Below, in pieces: positions 1 to 6,366 of a stretch of DNA of 9,565 bases. Made by a program: the position numbers and the translations under genes. The stretch covers positions 1 through 9,565 of the forward strand of contig USJQ01000025.1 of the NCBI GenBank assembly GCA_900554985.1, written 5' to 3'. The DNA is from an uncultured Collinsella sp. Its GTDB lineage: Bacteria; Actinomycetota; Coriobacteriia; Coriobacteriales; Coriobacteriaceae. The notes beneath the pieces were generated by a model. It worked only from the letters and a program-made list of their open reading frames with translations. It was not told the DNA's origin and ran no database searches. How positions within the stretch are numbered: position 1 is the stretch's first letter; every line of letters starts with the position of its first letter.

Positions 1-109
1 GTCTCAAGAAGGAGTAACATCGGGACTTGCAGCGACGGACCTCAGGACGCTCTTACACCACGTCTGCGCGCGCCACCCACTGCCATATAACTAACGCCCT
101 ATAGCGGGC
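1..109. other. Intergenic left edge, possible leftward promoter
   Basis: No gene is supported here. On the minus strand a weak promoter-like pair, TTGCCC (106-111) and TATATG (84-89) with a 16-base spacer, could drive a gene beyond the left edge. It sits directly after the terminator of the NRAMP-related gene, partly inside its T-run, so it may be chance. A short ATG-initiated frame at 21-19 on the minus strand runs off the window, but it has no ribosome binding site and I do not call it. Confidence 0.25.
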
Positions 110-145
110 AAAAAACAGGCCGCAGTCCATCGCTGCGGCCTGTTT
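110..145 (-). terminator. Rho-independent terminator after the Mg2+ transporter unit
   Basis: A perfect 13-bp inverted repeat (arms 113-125 and 133-145, 7-base loop) is followed on the minus strand by six T residues ending at 110. It lies 17 bases past the stop codon of the NRAMP-related gene. Stem, GC-rich core and T-run make it a textbook intrinsic terminator, marking the end of the two-gene MgtE-like/NRAMP-related unit. Confidence 0.92.
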
Positions 146-162
146 GGAGTCCAAAAGAGGCG

Positions 163-1425
163 CTAAGCGCTGTAACCCATCGCCTGCAGGACAAACATGA
201 CGACCGTCAGCACCGTAATCACACCGATAGTCGCCCAAGTGAGCACATTCCACACGCGGCCGTTGCGGTTAGTGCCCATAATGTGACGGTCAGCGGCAAT
301 AACTACCTGGAACACCAGAACCACGGGCAGCAGCACGCCGTTGATGACCTGCGAGGTCATCATAATCTGGAACAGGTCGACGCCGGGCATGAGCACCAAC
401 ACGGCAGAAATACCGATGATGGCCGTTATAATACCGCGGTAAACCGGGGCCTCGTCCCAGCTGCGATCGGCGCCGCGCTCCCAGCCAAAAGCCTCGCAGA
501 TGGCACTCGACGTAACGCCCGGCAGCACGCAGGCAGCCAAAAAGCTCGCTGCGACCAGGCCCGAGGCAAACAGCACCGTGGACCACTGACCCGCGATGGG
601 CTCCAGCGCGCGCGCGGCATCGGCGGCATCGCTAATCTGAATACCCGCCGGGAACAGCACCGTACCGGTCGTGATGATAATGAAGCCCGCAATGATATCA
701 GCAGCGATCGAGCCGCTCACGGTATCAATACGCTGCAGCACGATATCGTCCTCGCCCGCATTCTTATCGACCACGTTGTTCTGAGCCAGGAAGATCATCC
801 ACGGTGCGATGGTGGTACCGATCGTTGCGACCACGAGCGACACGTAGCTGGGGTCGTTTTGAATATTGGGAACGACCAAGTCGACCGCGACCTCACCCCA
901 GTTGGGACCGGCCATAAACGCGGCGACGATGTAGGTCACGAACACGCAGCTTACCAGCAGCAGAATCTTCTCGATGCGCTGGAAACTGCCCGACATGGTA
1001 AGCATCCACACCAGCAGCGCCACGAGCGGCACCGAGATGCTCGCCGGCACGCCAAACAGAGCAAGGCCGCTCGCGATACCCGCGAACTCCGAGATGGTCA
1101 CCGCCGTGTTGGCGATCAGCAGCGCCGCCATGGCCAGCACGCTTTTGCGCACGCCAAAGCGCTCGCGAATGAGCGATGCCAGGCCCTTGCCCGTGACGCA
1201 GCCGCAGCGCGCCGCGGTCTCCTGCGTCACGATGAGCAGCACAGTCATGACGGGAAGCATCCAGAGCATTTTGTAGCCATAGCTGGCGCCCGCGCTGGAA
1301 TACGTTGCAATGCCGCCGGCGTCATTGCCCGAAAGCGCCGCCAGCAGACCGGGGCCCATAGCGCCAAAGATGGCCGCGATGGTCAGTTTTTGCTTGGTGC
1401 CCGACTTTTGCTTGGTATTTTGCAC
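163..1425 (-). CDS. NRAMP-related magnesium transporter (NRMT-type SLC11 protein)
   Basis: Polytopic membrane protein of 420 residues with the SLC11/NRAMP fold (about 11 membrane segments), predicted to import divalent metal ions. The first helix reads GPGLLAALSGNDAGG (24-38); ordinary NRAMPs have DPGN there, so the Asp (D35) is kept while Pro and Asn become Ala and Gly. The sixth helix reads TTIAPWM (204-210), where Mn2+/Fe2+ NRAMPs have MPH, so the metal-binding Met is Ala207 and the His is Trp209. Loss of the soft Met ligand and of the Asn is the known mark of NRAMP-related Mg2+ transporters, characterised in Clostridium and in the coriobacterium Eggerthella lenta. The start chosen is GTG at 1425, preceded by AGGTGG, 8 bases after the stop of the MgtE-like gene. 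A longer frame from 1488 would add 21 residues unlike the family and overlap that gene. Family placement is firm; Mg2+ specificity is inferred from the motifs. Confidence 0.9.
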   Translation of the reverse strand: MQNTKQKSGTKQKLTIAAIFGAMGPGLLAALSGNDAGGIATYSSAGASYGYKMLWMLPVMTVLLIVTQETAARCGCVTGKGLASLIRERFGVRKSVLAMAALLIANTAVTISEFAGIASGLALFGVPASISVPLVALLVWMLTMSGSFQRIEKILLLVSCVFVTYIVAAFMAGPNWGEVAVDLVVPNIQNDPSYVSLVVATIGTTIAPWMIFLAQNNVVDKNAGEDDIVLQRIDTVSGSIAADIIAGFIIITTGTVLFPAGIQISDAADAARALEPIAGQWSTVLFASGLVAASFLAACVLPGVTSSAICEAFGWERGADRSWDEAPVYRGIITAIIGISAVLVLMPGVDLFQIMMTSQVINGVLLPVVLVFQVVIAADRHIMGTNRNGRVWNVLTWATIGVITVLTVVMFVLQAMGYSA

Positions 1426-1433
1426 GCGACCAC

Positions 1434-3278
1434 CTAACCCATGACTGACATGGCGAGCAGCACCGCGGCGATGCAATACGCCACACACGAGATCATGACG
1501 GCAATGACGTTCATGGCGGTGCCCGACGTGTTGAGGTCATGCTCGTCACGCCAGAACAGCACCATCAGGTAAATCACGGCACTCATGTTGCCAACCAGGC
1601 AAATGATGGCAGCGATATTAAAACACCCGGTAAAGAGTTGCTCCTCAAACATGGACGCATCGGGGAACGCAGCGGTGCGCACCAGCTGGGCGCACAGGTA
1701 GGTCACGAGTGACAGAATCAGGCCCATGCCCGTGCTCTGGAAGAAGAACCCCAGATACGGCTTGGGCTCGTCGTCGTGACCGTCATACTCCAGGAAGTAG
1801 TTCTTGACGAACGACACCATGCGCGAGGCCGCCAGCAGCACGAGCGGCATGGCGCACATGGGGAACACCACCAGATGCGCGGAGCCGAGCGCCGTCCCCA
1901 GCACGGTCGCCATGATGCACGACGCGATGCCCCATACAACAACCCAGTACTGGCGATGCACGAACCAGCTGAGCACGTTCGTCGAGTCGTCCGACGCGCT
2001 GTCGCCCGAGCCGACACCGGCGATCTGCAGGTCCTCCTGATGCTCCTCGGCGATAACGTCCATGGCGTCGTCGAAGGTTACGATACCCAGGATATGACGG
2101 TTCTCGTCGCAGACGGGGATAGCGACCAGGTCATACTTGGTCATCTCGTCCGTCACGTCTTCCTGGTCCTCGTCGGGCGACACGTAGACCAGGTCGCGAT
2201 AGGCCAGCTGACCCAGCGTGGCGTCGCGGTCGGCTACGATCAGCGTTCGCAGCGAAAGCACACCGGTCAGCATGCCGCTCGGATCCTCGGTATAGACGTA
2301 GTAGACGCTCTCGAAGTCCTCGTCGAGCTCGCGAATCGCCTCGATGGCGTCACCGACCGTTGCCGTGGCAGGCAGGGAGACAAACTCCGAGGTCATGATG
2401 CGGCCGGCGGTGTTGTCCTCATACCCCAGCAGGTTACGAATCGCCTTCTCCTCCTTGACGCCCATCAGGCGCAGAAGCTTCTCGGCCTTCTCGTAAGCGA
2501 GCTCGTCGATCAGGTCGGCTGCATCGTCCGGGTCCATCATGGCCAGCATCGACGATGCGTCCGTGTCGGACAGGCCCTCGAGCATCTCGGTCATAAGCTC
2601 GTCGTCATCGAACTCCGAGATAGCTTCGGCGGCCTGGGCAGTATCGAGCTGCGCAAACACCTGCGCACGTAGGCGCGGGTCGAGCTGCTCGATAATGTCG
2701 GCGATGTCGGCAGGGTGCAGCTCGCCGAGCGTCTTGTGCGACACCGAGAGTTGAATGTTCTTGGTCGAGCGGTCGAGCAGGTCCATGTAGGACCAAGCGA
2801 TGATGTCCTCACTGAGCGGCTTGCCCAGGTGCTTCATAAAGCCTTCGACGATATGCTCGAGCGCGGGGCTGATGGCGCGTAGCAGACCGCGGGCACCGAC
2901 CTCGGCGCCCAGCAGGCGCAGCTGGTTTTCGCCCGACATGGAAAACTTGATGTCGTTTACGCGCACGACCTTCATGCCCTGCGTGTCGACGATCTGCTTG
3001 TTGAGCACGTCGCGTGCGAGCAAGAGCTCGGTCGGCTGCAGGTACGAAAAACGGATTTCGGTGGCCGACGTCTTAAGGTGTACACCTGTCTCGTCGATAC
3101 GGTCGACCCATTTGCGCCAGCTGATCATAAACGGCGTCTTGCCGGGGCCGCGGAACGCGAGCGACGTCACGTGCGGAAAAACTTCGCCGGTTGCAATGCC
3201 AAAATCGTTGACCACGCCGAGCTTTTCGCCGTCGACGTCCAAGACTGGCAATTTGAGCATCTCACTCAGATAATTCAA
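1434..3278 (-). CDS. MgtE-like protein: PRC modules, MgtE N domain, CBS pair, divergent membrane domain
   Basis: 614 residues. Residues about 5-75 and 85-160 look like two PRC-barrel-type modules. Residues about 183-285 match the MgtE N (superhelical) domain, and 290-420 a CBS pair closely resembling MgtE (NTAGRIMTSEFV, GVLSLRTLIVAD, GIVTFDDAMDVI). In MgtE these parts bind Mg2+ and close the channel when Mg2+ is plentiful. Five hydrophobic segments follow (about 443-466, 468-493, 508-533, 551-577, 589-612). This membrane part lacks the MgtE signature GGNxGxQ (AASRMVSF stands there by rough alignment) and the Asp of the last helix that binds Mg2+ in the pore, so it may not conduct ions. Its stop is followed 8 bases later by the NRMT start, which suggests a sensor or regulatory subunit. 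The start is TTG at 3278 with GGGGAG 5 bases upstream; ATG at 3260 is an alternative giving 608 residues. The PRC assignment is less sure than the MgtE N and CBS calls. Confidence 0.88.
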   Translation of the reverse strand: MNYLSEMLKLPVLDVDGEKLGVVNDFGIATGEVFPHVTSLAFRGPGKTPFMISWRKWVDRIDETGVHLKTSATEIRFSYLQPTELLLARDVLNKQIVDTQGMKVVRVNDIKFSMSGENQLRLLGAEVGARGLLRAISPALEHIVEGFMKHLGKPLSEDIIAWSYMDLLDRSTKNIQLSVSHKTLGELHPADIADIIEQLDPRLRAQVFAQLDTAQAAEAISEFDDDELMTEMLEGLSDTDASSMLAMMDPDDAADLIDELAYEKAEKLLRLMGVKEEKAIRNLLGYEDNTAGRIMTSEFVSLPATATVGDAIEAIRELDEDFESVYYVYTEDPSGMLTGVLSLRTLIVADRDATLGQLAYRDLVYVSPDEDQEDVTDEMTKYDLVAIPVCDENRHILGIVTFDDAMDVIAEEHQEDLQIAGVGSGDSASDDSTNVLSWFVHRQYWVVVWGIASCIMATVLGTALGSAHLVVFPMCAMPLVLLAASRMVSFVKNYFLEYDGHDDEPKPYLGFFFQSTGMGLILSLVTYLCAQLVRTAAFPDASMFEEQLFTGCFNIAAIICLVGNMSAVIYLMVLFWRDEHDLNTSGTAMNVIAVMISCVAYCIAAVLLAMSVMG

Positions 3279-3480
3279 TGGTGCTCCCCATCATTATTCC
3301 TCCGGACGCGGCCGCGCGTGCGGCGTCCGGGGGCTTCTGGATATGTATACGCATGCGCGGGCGGCACGCCGCTCGACGCTTACACCCCGTGCATGCGCAA
3401 AAAGCACCTGCATGGGGTCATCGACTGTATGGTCGAGGTTTGGATTTCACCTGTAACCTTTCTCTTGACCCTCATTAACC
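3279..3480 (-). promoter_or_regulatory. Structured 5' leader of the MgtE-like/NRMT unit (candidate cis-regulatory RNA)
   Basis: Read on the minus strand from the likely start near 3480, the leader can form a three-way junction. P1 is GGGTCA (3471-3466) with TGACCC (3420-3415); P2 is AGGTT (3459-3455) with AACCT (3440-3436); P3 is CGAC (3435-3432) with GTCG (3425-3422). A second helix, ACCCC to GGGGT (3418-3384, 15 positions with two mismatches and a TTTTT loop), uses part of P1's 3' strand, so the two folds exclude each other. CCCCAT (3417-3412) can also pair with ATGGGG (3291-3286), which overlaps the ribosome binding site. No terminator T-run follows, so translational or Rho-dependent control is more plausible than intrinsic termination. 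I do not recognise the family, and M-box landmarks are absent. Confidence 0.45.
3302..3330 (-). promoter_or_regulatory. Strong GC hairpin next to the ribosome binding site
   Basis: Perfect 8-bp arms CCGGACGC (3302-3309) and GCGTCCGG (3323-3330) enclose a 13-base loop that can pair further internally. On the minus strand the hairpin ends inside a GGAGG sequence (3303-3299), so folding would cover part of that Shine-Dalgarno. No T-run follows, so it is not an intrinsic terminator. Confidence 0.55.
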
Positions 3481-3486
3481 GCAGTA

Positions 3487-3495
3487 ACTATAGCA
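3487..3495 (-). promoter_or_regulatory. Extended -10 promoter of the MgtE-like/NRMT unit
   Basis: On the minus strand TGC-TATAGT forms an extended -10 element (TATAGT at 3492-3487). No good -35 hexamer lies 17-18 bases upstream, which extended -10 promoters can tolerate. The predicted start near 3480 sits a few bases before the 5' strand of the three-way junction, which supports the assignment. Confidence 0.45.
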
Positions 3496-3519
3496 TCAGC
3501 ATCGCCCTGCGGCATCGAA

Positions 3520-3549
3520 TTTATGCGCTGCACATTGCAGGCATACCAA
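3520..3549 (-). promoter_or_regulatory. Alternative promoter with a dyad in its spacer
   Basis: On the minus strand TTGGTA (3549-3544) and CATAAA (3525-3520), each matching consensus at four of six positions, are 18 bases apart. A 13-base dyad, CTGCA-CAT-TGCAG (3528-3540 in plus orientation), fills most of the spacer, a classic position for a repressor operator. The arms are only 5 bp, so chance is possible. Confidence 0.3.
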
Positions 3550-3569
3550 ACGCTGACGCATCCGTGACA

Positions 3570-3598
3570 TAGTCATTGGGGACGTTCTTAAATGACTA
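3570..3598. repeat. Inverted repeat just past the DUF348/NodB gene, REP-like
   Basis: Arms TAGTCATT (3570-3577) and AATGACTA (3591-3598) are perfect 8-bp complements around a 13-base centre containing GGGGACGTTC. It begins 8 bases beyond the stop of the preceding gene. No T-run follows on the minus strand, so it would be a poor intrinsic terminator. Motifs of this kind (TCATTGGGGAC) recall dispersed REP-type intergenic repeats; this is a recollection, not a search result. Confidence 0.45.
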
Positions 3599-3606
3599 CC
3601 CAATAA

Positions 3607-5013
3607 CTACTCTGTGGTGTCGTTGTCCTCGGCAAGTTGGGGGAACACGGCATCCTTGGGCATGGTGACCTTCGTCAGCGAGGTGAGCTTTTTGCTCAGC
3701 GACGCGTCCGTCTTGACCAGGTCGCTGAGCGTCACGATCTTGTAGCCGTCGGCAATGAGGCCGTCGATAATCTGCGGCAGCGCCTCGAGCGTCTGCTCGG
3801 CGCATTCGTCTCTATCGGTGAGCAGCACGATATTGCCCGGCGTCACCGAATCGAGCACCGTCGAGACCTGCTCGTCGGCACCGTTGAGCAGCCAGTCGCC
3901 CGAGTCAATATTCCACGAGACCACGGCGGAGACCAGGTCCATCGCATCAATCCAGTTTTGCTCGTCAAAGGCAGCGTAGGGAGCACGCAGCAGCATCGTC
4001 TTCACGCCGGTCGCCGACTTAATCGCATCGGTGCCTTTCGTGATCTGCTCGCGTACCGCCTCACGGTCCTGACCCTTGAGCGAATCGTCGCTGTAGCTGT
4101 TGGATCCGATTTCGCACCCGGCATCGACAATCGCCTTGGCCGTGGCGGACGAGGCCTCGACCGCATCGCCCGAAAGGAAGAACGTCGCGGTGACGCCCTT
4201 TTCCTTGAGTACCTGCAAAATCTGCTTGGTCGCTCCGCTCGGGCCCTCATCAAACGTCAGCGCCACGTACTTTTCGTTGCCCTTGGGCGCCACGCTCGCG
4301 CACGCAACGACGCAATCGGTAGCGGGCACAACCTCGCCGCGGTCCTGCGTCTTGCCCGACTGCTCACCAACCCACACCTCGGATCGGCCCTGGACACCCC
4401 ATGTCCGCACATACTCGATAGCGCCCGTGCCCTCGACCTTGAGCTTGGGCTCGATAACCGTAGCCTGAACCTCGTGCTTCTCGTAGGTGTTACGGCCATC
4501 CTTGACCGTCACCTTCTCGCCGCCCTCAAGTTCGCGGCTATCCCATTTGCCCTGCTTCACGCGCTTGCCGTCGACCTTCACCGACAGCTTTTCGCCCCCA
4601 TGGCGCTTGAGCACGCTGTCATCGACGGCCAGCAGGTCGCCTGCGTCGTAGGTGTCAATCAACTCCTGGTCGTCGATGAGATTCTGCAGCGTAGAGCCCA
4701 CACGCACCGCTGTCTTCTGGCCGTTGAGCTCCACGTCCACACTGCGGTTGACGTAGCCCACGACGGCAGCGATAAACAGCACGAGCGCGCAACCCACGGC
4801 GATGAGCGCATAGGGCAGGCGAGACGAACGACGGGGCGTACGGCTGTTGCCGATGCGAGCGCTGCGGTCGCTAAACCCGCGGCTATGGTTGAGGTACATC
4901 GCGCCGGGCTTACGGCGACGGCGGCGCTGACCGCCGGGCAGCTGCCCCAGGTCGCGGCGCGCCGTCGGACGCGCACCCGAACGCCCGTTTAAGTTGGATC
5001 CGTTTTGGCGCAT
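3607..5013 (-). CDS. Membrane-anchored DUF348 (G5-like) plus NodB-fold protein with degenerate active site
   Basis: 468 residues. A basic Gly/Arg-rich tail (1-65) precedes one membrane anchor (about 66-88), then a DUF348/ubiquitin-like segment (about 92-175, as in YabE and Rpf-type wall proteins), a linker, and a C-terminal polysaccharide deacetylase (NodB) domain (about 247-435). Family members deacetylate peptidoglycan or chitin-like sugars at the cell surface using a metal held by Asp-His-His. Here motif 1 is TFDEGP (253-258), where the metal Asp is Glu256. Motif 2 is SNSYSD (304-309), with both His replaced by Asn305 and Asp309. Motif 5 is IVLLTD, with the catalytic His replaced by Thr399. 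Motifs 3 (RAPY, 343-346) and 4 (DSGDW, 370-374) survive. The fold looks intact but deacetylase activity is doubtful, so it may be a wall-binding pseudoenzyme. The start is ATG at 5013 behind GGGGGAGGG. It is separated from the upstream PRC gene by a hairpin and may have its own promoter, which I could not locate. Confidence 0.88.
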   Translation of the reverse strand: MRQNGSNLNGRSGARPTARRDLGQLPGGQRRRRRKPGAMYLNHSRGFSDRSARIGNSRTPRRSSRLPYALIAVGCALVLFIAAVVGYVNRSVDVELNGQKTAVRVGSTLQNLIDDQELIDTYDAGDLLAVDDSVLKRHGGEKLSVKVDGKRVKQGKWDSRELEGGEKVTVKDGRNTYEKHEVQATVIEPKLKVEGTGAIEYVRTWGVQGRSEVWVGEQSGKTQDRGEVVPATDCVVACASVAPKGNEKYVALTFDEGPSGATKQILQVLKEKGVTATFFLSGDAVEASSATAKAIVDAGCEIGSNSYSDDSLKGQDREAVREQITKGTDAIKSATGVKTMLLRAPYAAFDEQNWIDAMDLVSAVVSWNIDSGDWLLNGADEQVSTVLDSVTPGNIVLLTDRDECAEQTLEALPQIIDGLIADGYKIVTLSDLVKTDASLSKKLTSLTKVTMPKDAVFPQLAEDNDTTE

Positions 5014-5034
5014 GTGCCCTCCCCCATAAACACA

Positions 5035-5064
5035 GCAAGCCGGAGCAACAGGTCTCCGGCTTGC
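5035..5064 (-). terminator. Perfect 11-bp hairpin between the PRC gene and the DUF348/NodB gene
   Basis: Arms GCAAGCCGGAG (5035-5045) and CTCCGGCTTGC (5054-5064) are perfectly complementary around an 8-base loop. It begins 21 bases past the PRC-barrel stop on the minus strand and is followed by TGTGTTTAT, a weak T-rich tail. It is likely the terminator of the YtxH/PRC unit, perhaps leaky. Confidence 0.7.
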
Positions 5065-5085
5065 CTCCCATCATTTGGTACGTCG

Positions 5086-5841
5086 CTATTTGCTAGTTTT
5101 CGACGAGCCCCCGCTCGCCTTTTGGTATTCGTCCTTAAAGGCCTTGAACATACCGCGCGTCTTGCCGAGCTGCTTGCCCAGTGCGCGGCTGCCCTTGTCC
5201 ACGGCGACCGATCCCTTGTCATCGAGCACCTTGGCGCCCTTTTTGACCTTGTCGCCCACCACGACGCTGGCCTCGGCGGCCTTGGCAGCCGCACCGCCCG
5301 AATACCCGAGCGACTTGACCTCGTCCGAGACGACCATCGCGCCGTTCTCGTAGCCGCGCAGCATCGTCGGCGGCACCTGCGTGTCACCAACCAAAACACT
5401 CGAAGCAGCGCCGGCGGTCACATAGAATGCCTGCACGATGCCCGAGCGCGGCTTGAACTCAACGTCCGAGCAATAGCCCACGACGTCGCCCGATTCCGTG
5501 CGCACGTCCATACCGACCCAGATGATGCAATCGTCCAGGTTGATGTCGAGGCGCTTGGCCGCAGCGGTATCGTAGGTGCCCTTGACGTCGTCAACCGCGA
5601 TGGCGCCCTCGTAGACACCAATGGCATCGAGCGCTACGAATCGGTCGGGACGCTCGATCATGCCCGCGATATCGGACTGGCGGACCATAAAGCCGACCAC
5701 GCGCGTACCGCCCGGGGTAAAGACCGGAAAGTGAATCTTTCCGAGCTTTTTAGGGCTGCGCGGCGTGCCGTCCTTTTTGGTGCGCTTGTCCTCGGTAGGC
5801 TTGCGATAGATCTTGGCGCCGACAAAATCCCCGGCGCGCAT
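5086..5841 (-). CDS. PRC-barrel domain protein
   Basis: 251 residues, with no signal peptide or membrane segment. Residues about 34-95 and 104-172 each look like a PRC-barrel-type beta domain; the clearest match is the second (WVGMDVRTESGDVVGYCSDV, 108-127). PRC barrels are small adaptor folds found in photosynthetic reaction centre H subunits, RimM and many proteins of unknown role. The C-terminal 70 residues are rich in Ala, Lys and Gly, likely helical or disordered, with a basic end. Its ATG shares one base with the stop of the YtxH-like gene (TAATG), so the two are almost certainly translated together. That suggests a shared role at the membrane, but the specific function is unknown. Confidence 0.82.
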   Translation of the reverse strand: MRAGDFVGAKIYRKPTEDKRTKKDGTPRSPKKLGKIHFPVFTPGGTRVVGFMVRQSDIAGMIERPDRFVALDAIGVYEGAIAVDDVKGTYDTAAAKRLDINLDDCIIWVGMDVRTESGDVVGYCSDVEFKPRSGIVQAFYVTAGAASSVLVGDTQVPPTMLRGYENGAMVVSDEVKSLGYSGGAAAKAAEASVVVGDKVKKGAKVLDDKGSVAVDKGSRALGKQLGKTRGMFKAFKDEYQKASGGSSKTSK

Positions 5842-6230
5842 TATGCCTCGGTCGAGGGCTCCGCAGCCTCGGCATCAGTCTCGACGGCGTTCTCGACCAC
5901 GACGTCGGCGGCAGGCGTCACGTTGCCGCCCGAAATGGCGTCGTTGAGCTGCTCGCGCAGCTGGTCCATGCGCTCGCGGGCCAGGTCGACCTTGGCGCGC
6001 AGGTCGTCGGTCTTGGCGTCGACCATCGGGCCAAAATCGTTGACCGCAGCACGGGCCTCCTCGGCGCTGTGCTCGTAGGTGTCACGCATATTGTCCCAAG
6101 CGTCGTTGGCGATATCGGCAGCCATGGCGCGGGTCTCGGCGCCCGAGCGCGGGGCCAGAGCAACGCCGACAATAGCGCCGGCAGCGGCACCAAAAAGTGC
6201 GCCGGAGACAAAGCTGAAAGTCTTACCCAT
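5841..6230 (-). CDS. YtxH-like small membrane protein
   Basis: 129 residues. It begins with a Gly/Ala-rich membrane segment and a basic turn (GALFGAAAGAIVGVALAPRSG, about 10-30, a typical YtxH opening), followed by a long charged helix (about 33-98, coiled-coil-like) and an acidic Ala/Val/Glu tail. YtxH proteins are often stress-linked in Firmicutes, but their biochemical role is not established. The start chosen is ATG at 6230, because GKTFSFVSG fits the family opening; ATG at 6236 (two residues longer) is also possible, with AGGAG and GAGAGG just upstream. A longer frame from 6302 would run through the promoter and is rejected. It forms a coupled pair with the PRC-barrel gene. Confidence 0.82.
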   Translation of the reverse strand: MGKTFSFVSGALFGAAAGAIVGVALAPRSGAETRAMAADIANDAWDNMRDTYEHSAEEARAAVNDFGPMVDAKTDDLRAKVDLARERMDQLREQLNDAISGGNVTPAADVVVENAVETDAEAAEPSTEA

Positions 6231-6247
6231 GATCATTCCTCTCCTGC

Positions 6248-6263
6248 GGGCACGTCGGTGCCC
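6248..6263 (-). promoter_or_regulatory. Small hairpin in the leader of the YtxH-like gene
   Basis: Perfect 6-bp arms GGGCAC and GTGCCC enclose a 4-base loop, between the promoter and the AGGAG ribosome binding site of the YtxH-like gene. It may stabilise the mRNA or affect translation; no T-run follows. Confidence 0.4.
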
Positions 6264-6281
6264 ACCGTTTGAATGCTGTCC

Positions 6282-6287
6282 ATTATA
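6282..6287 (-). promoter_or_regulatory. Promoter -10 box of the YtxH/PRC unit
   Basis: A perfect TATAAT on the minus strand lies about 50 bases before the YtxH-like start in a GC-rich context where such a box is rare. No clear -35 hexamer stands 16-18 bases upstream. The expected transcript start is near 6275. Confidence 0.55.
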
Positions 6288-6366
6288 CCCGCAGCGCATC
6301 ACTTGCCGCTCCGCTCATCTGCGTACGGCAAAGGCGCAGGTACGTGATGGTGATAAACGCGTAGGC

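Noticed and set aside
1426..1488. N-terminal extension of the NRAMP-related protein from 1488
   Set aside because: It would overlap the MgtE-like gene by 55 bases and encode an Arg/His/Gly-rich stretch unlike the family; the GTG at 1425 has a good ribosome binding site.
3279..3480. M-box (ykoK) Mg2+ riboswitch upstream of the MgtE-like gene
   Set aside because: The conserved M-box core sequences (GAGGCTCC-like start, GACGCCAATGGGTC-like segment) are not present on the minus strand; the visible stems form a different architecture.
6231..6302. N-terminal extension of the YtxH-like protein from 6302
   Set aside because: It would cover the TATAAT box, the leader hairpin and the ribosome binding site, and its sequence does not resemble a protein start.
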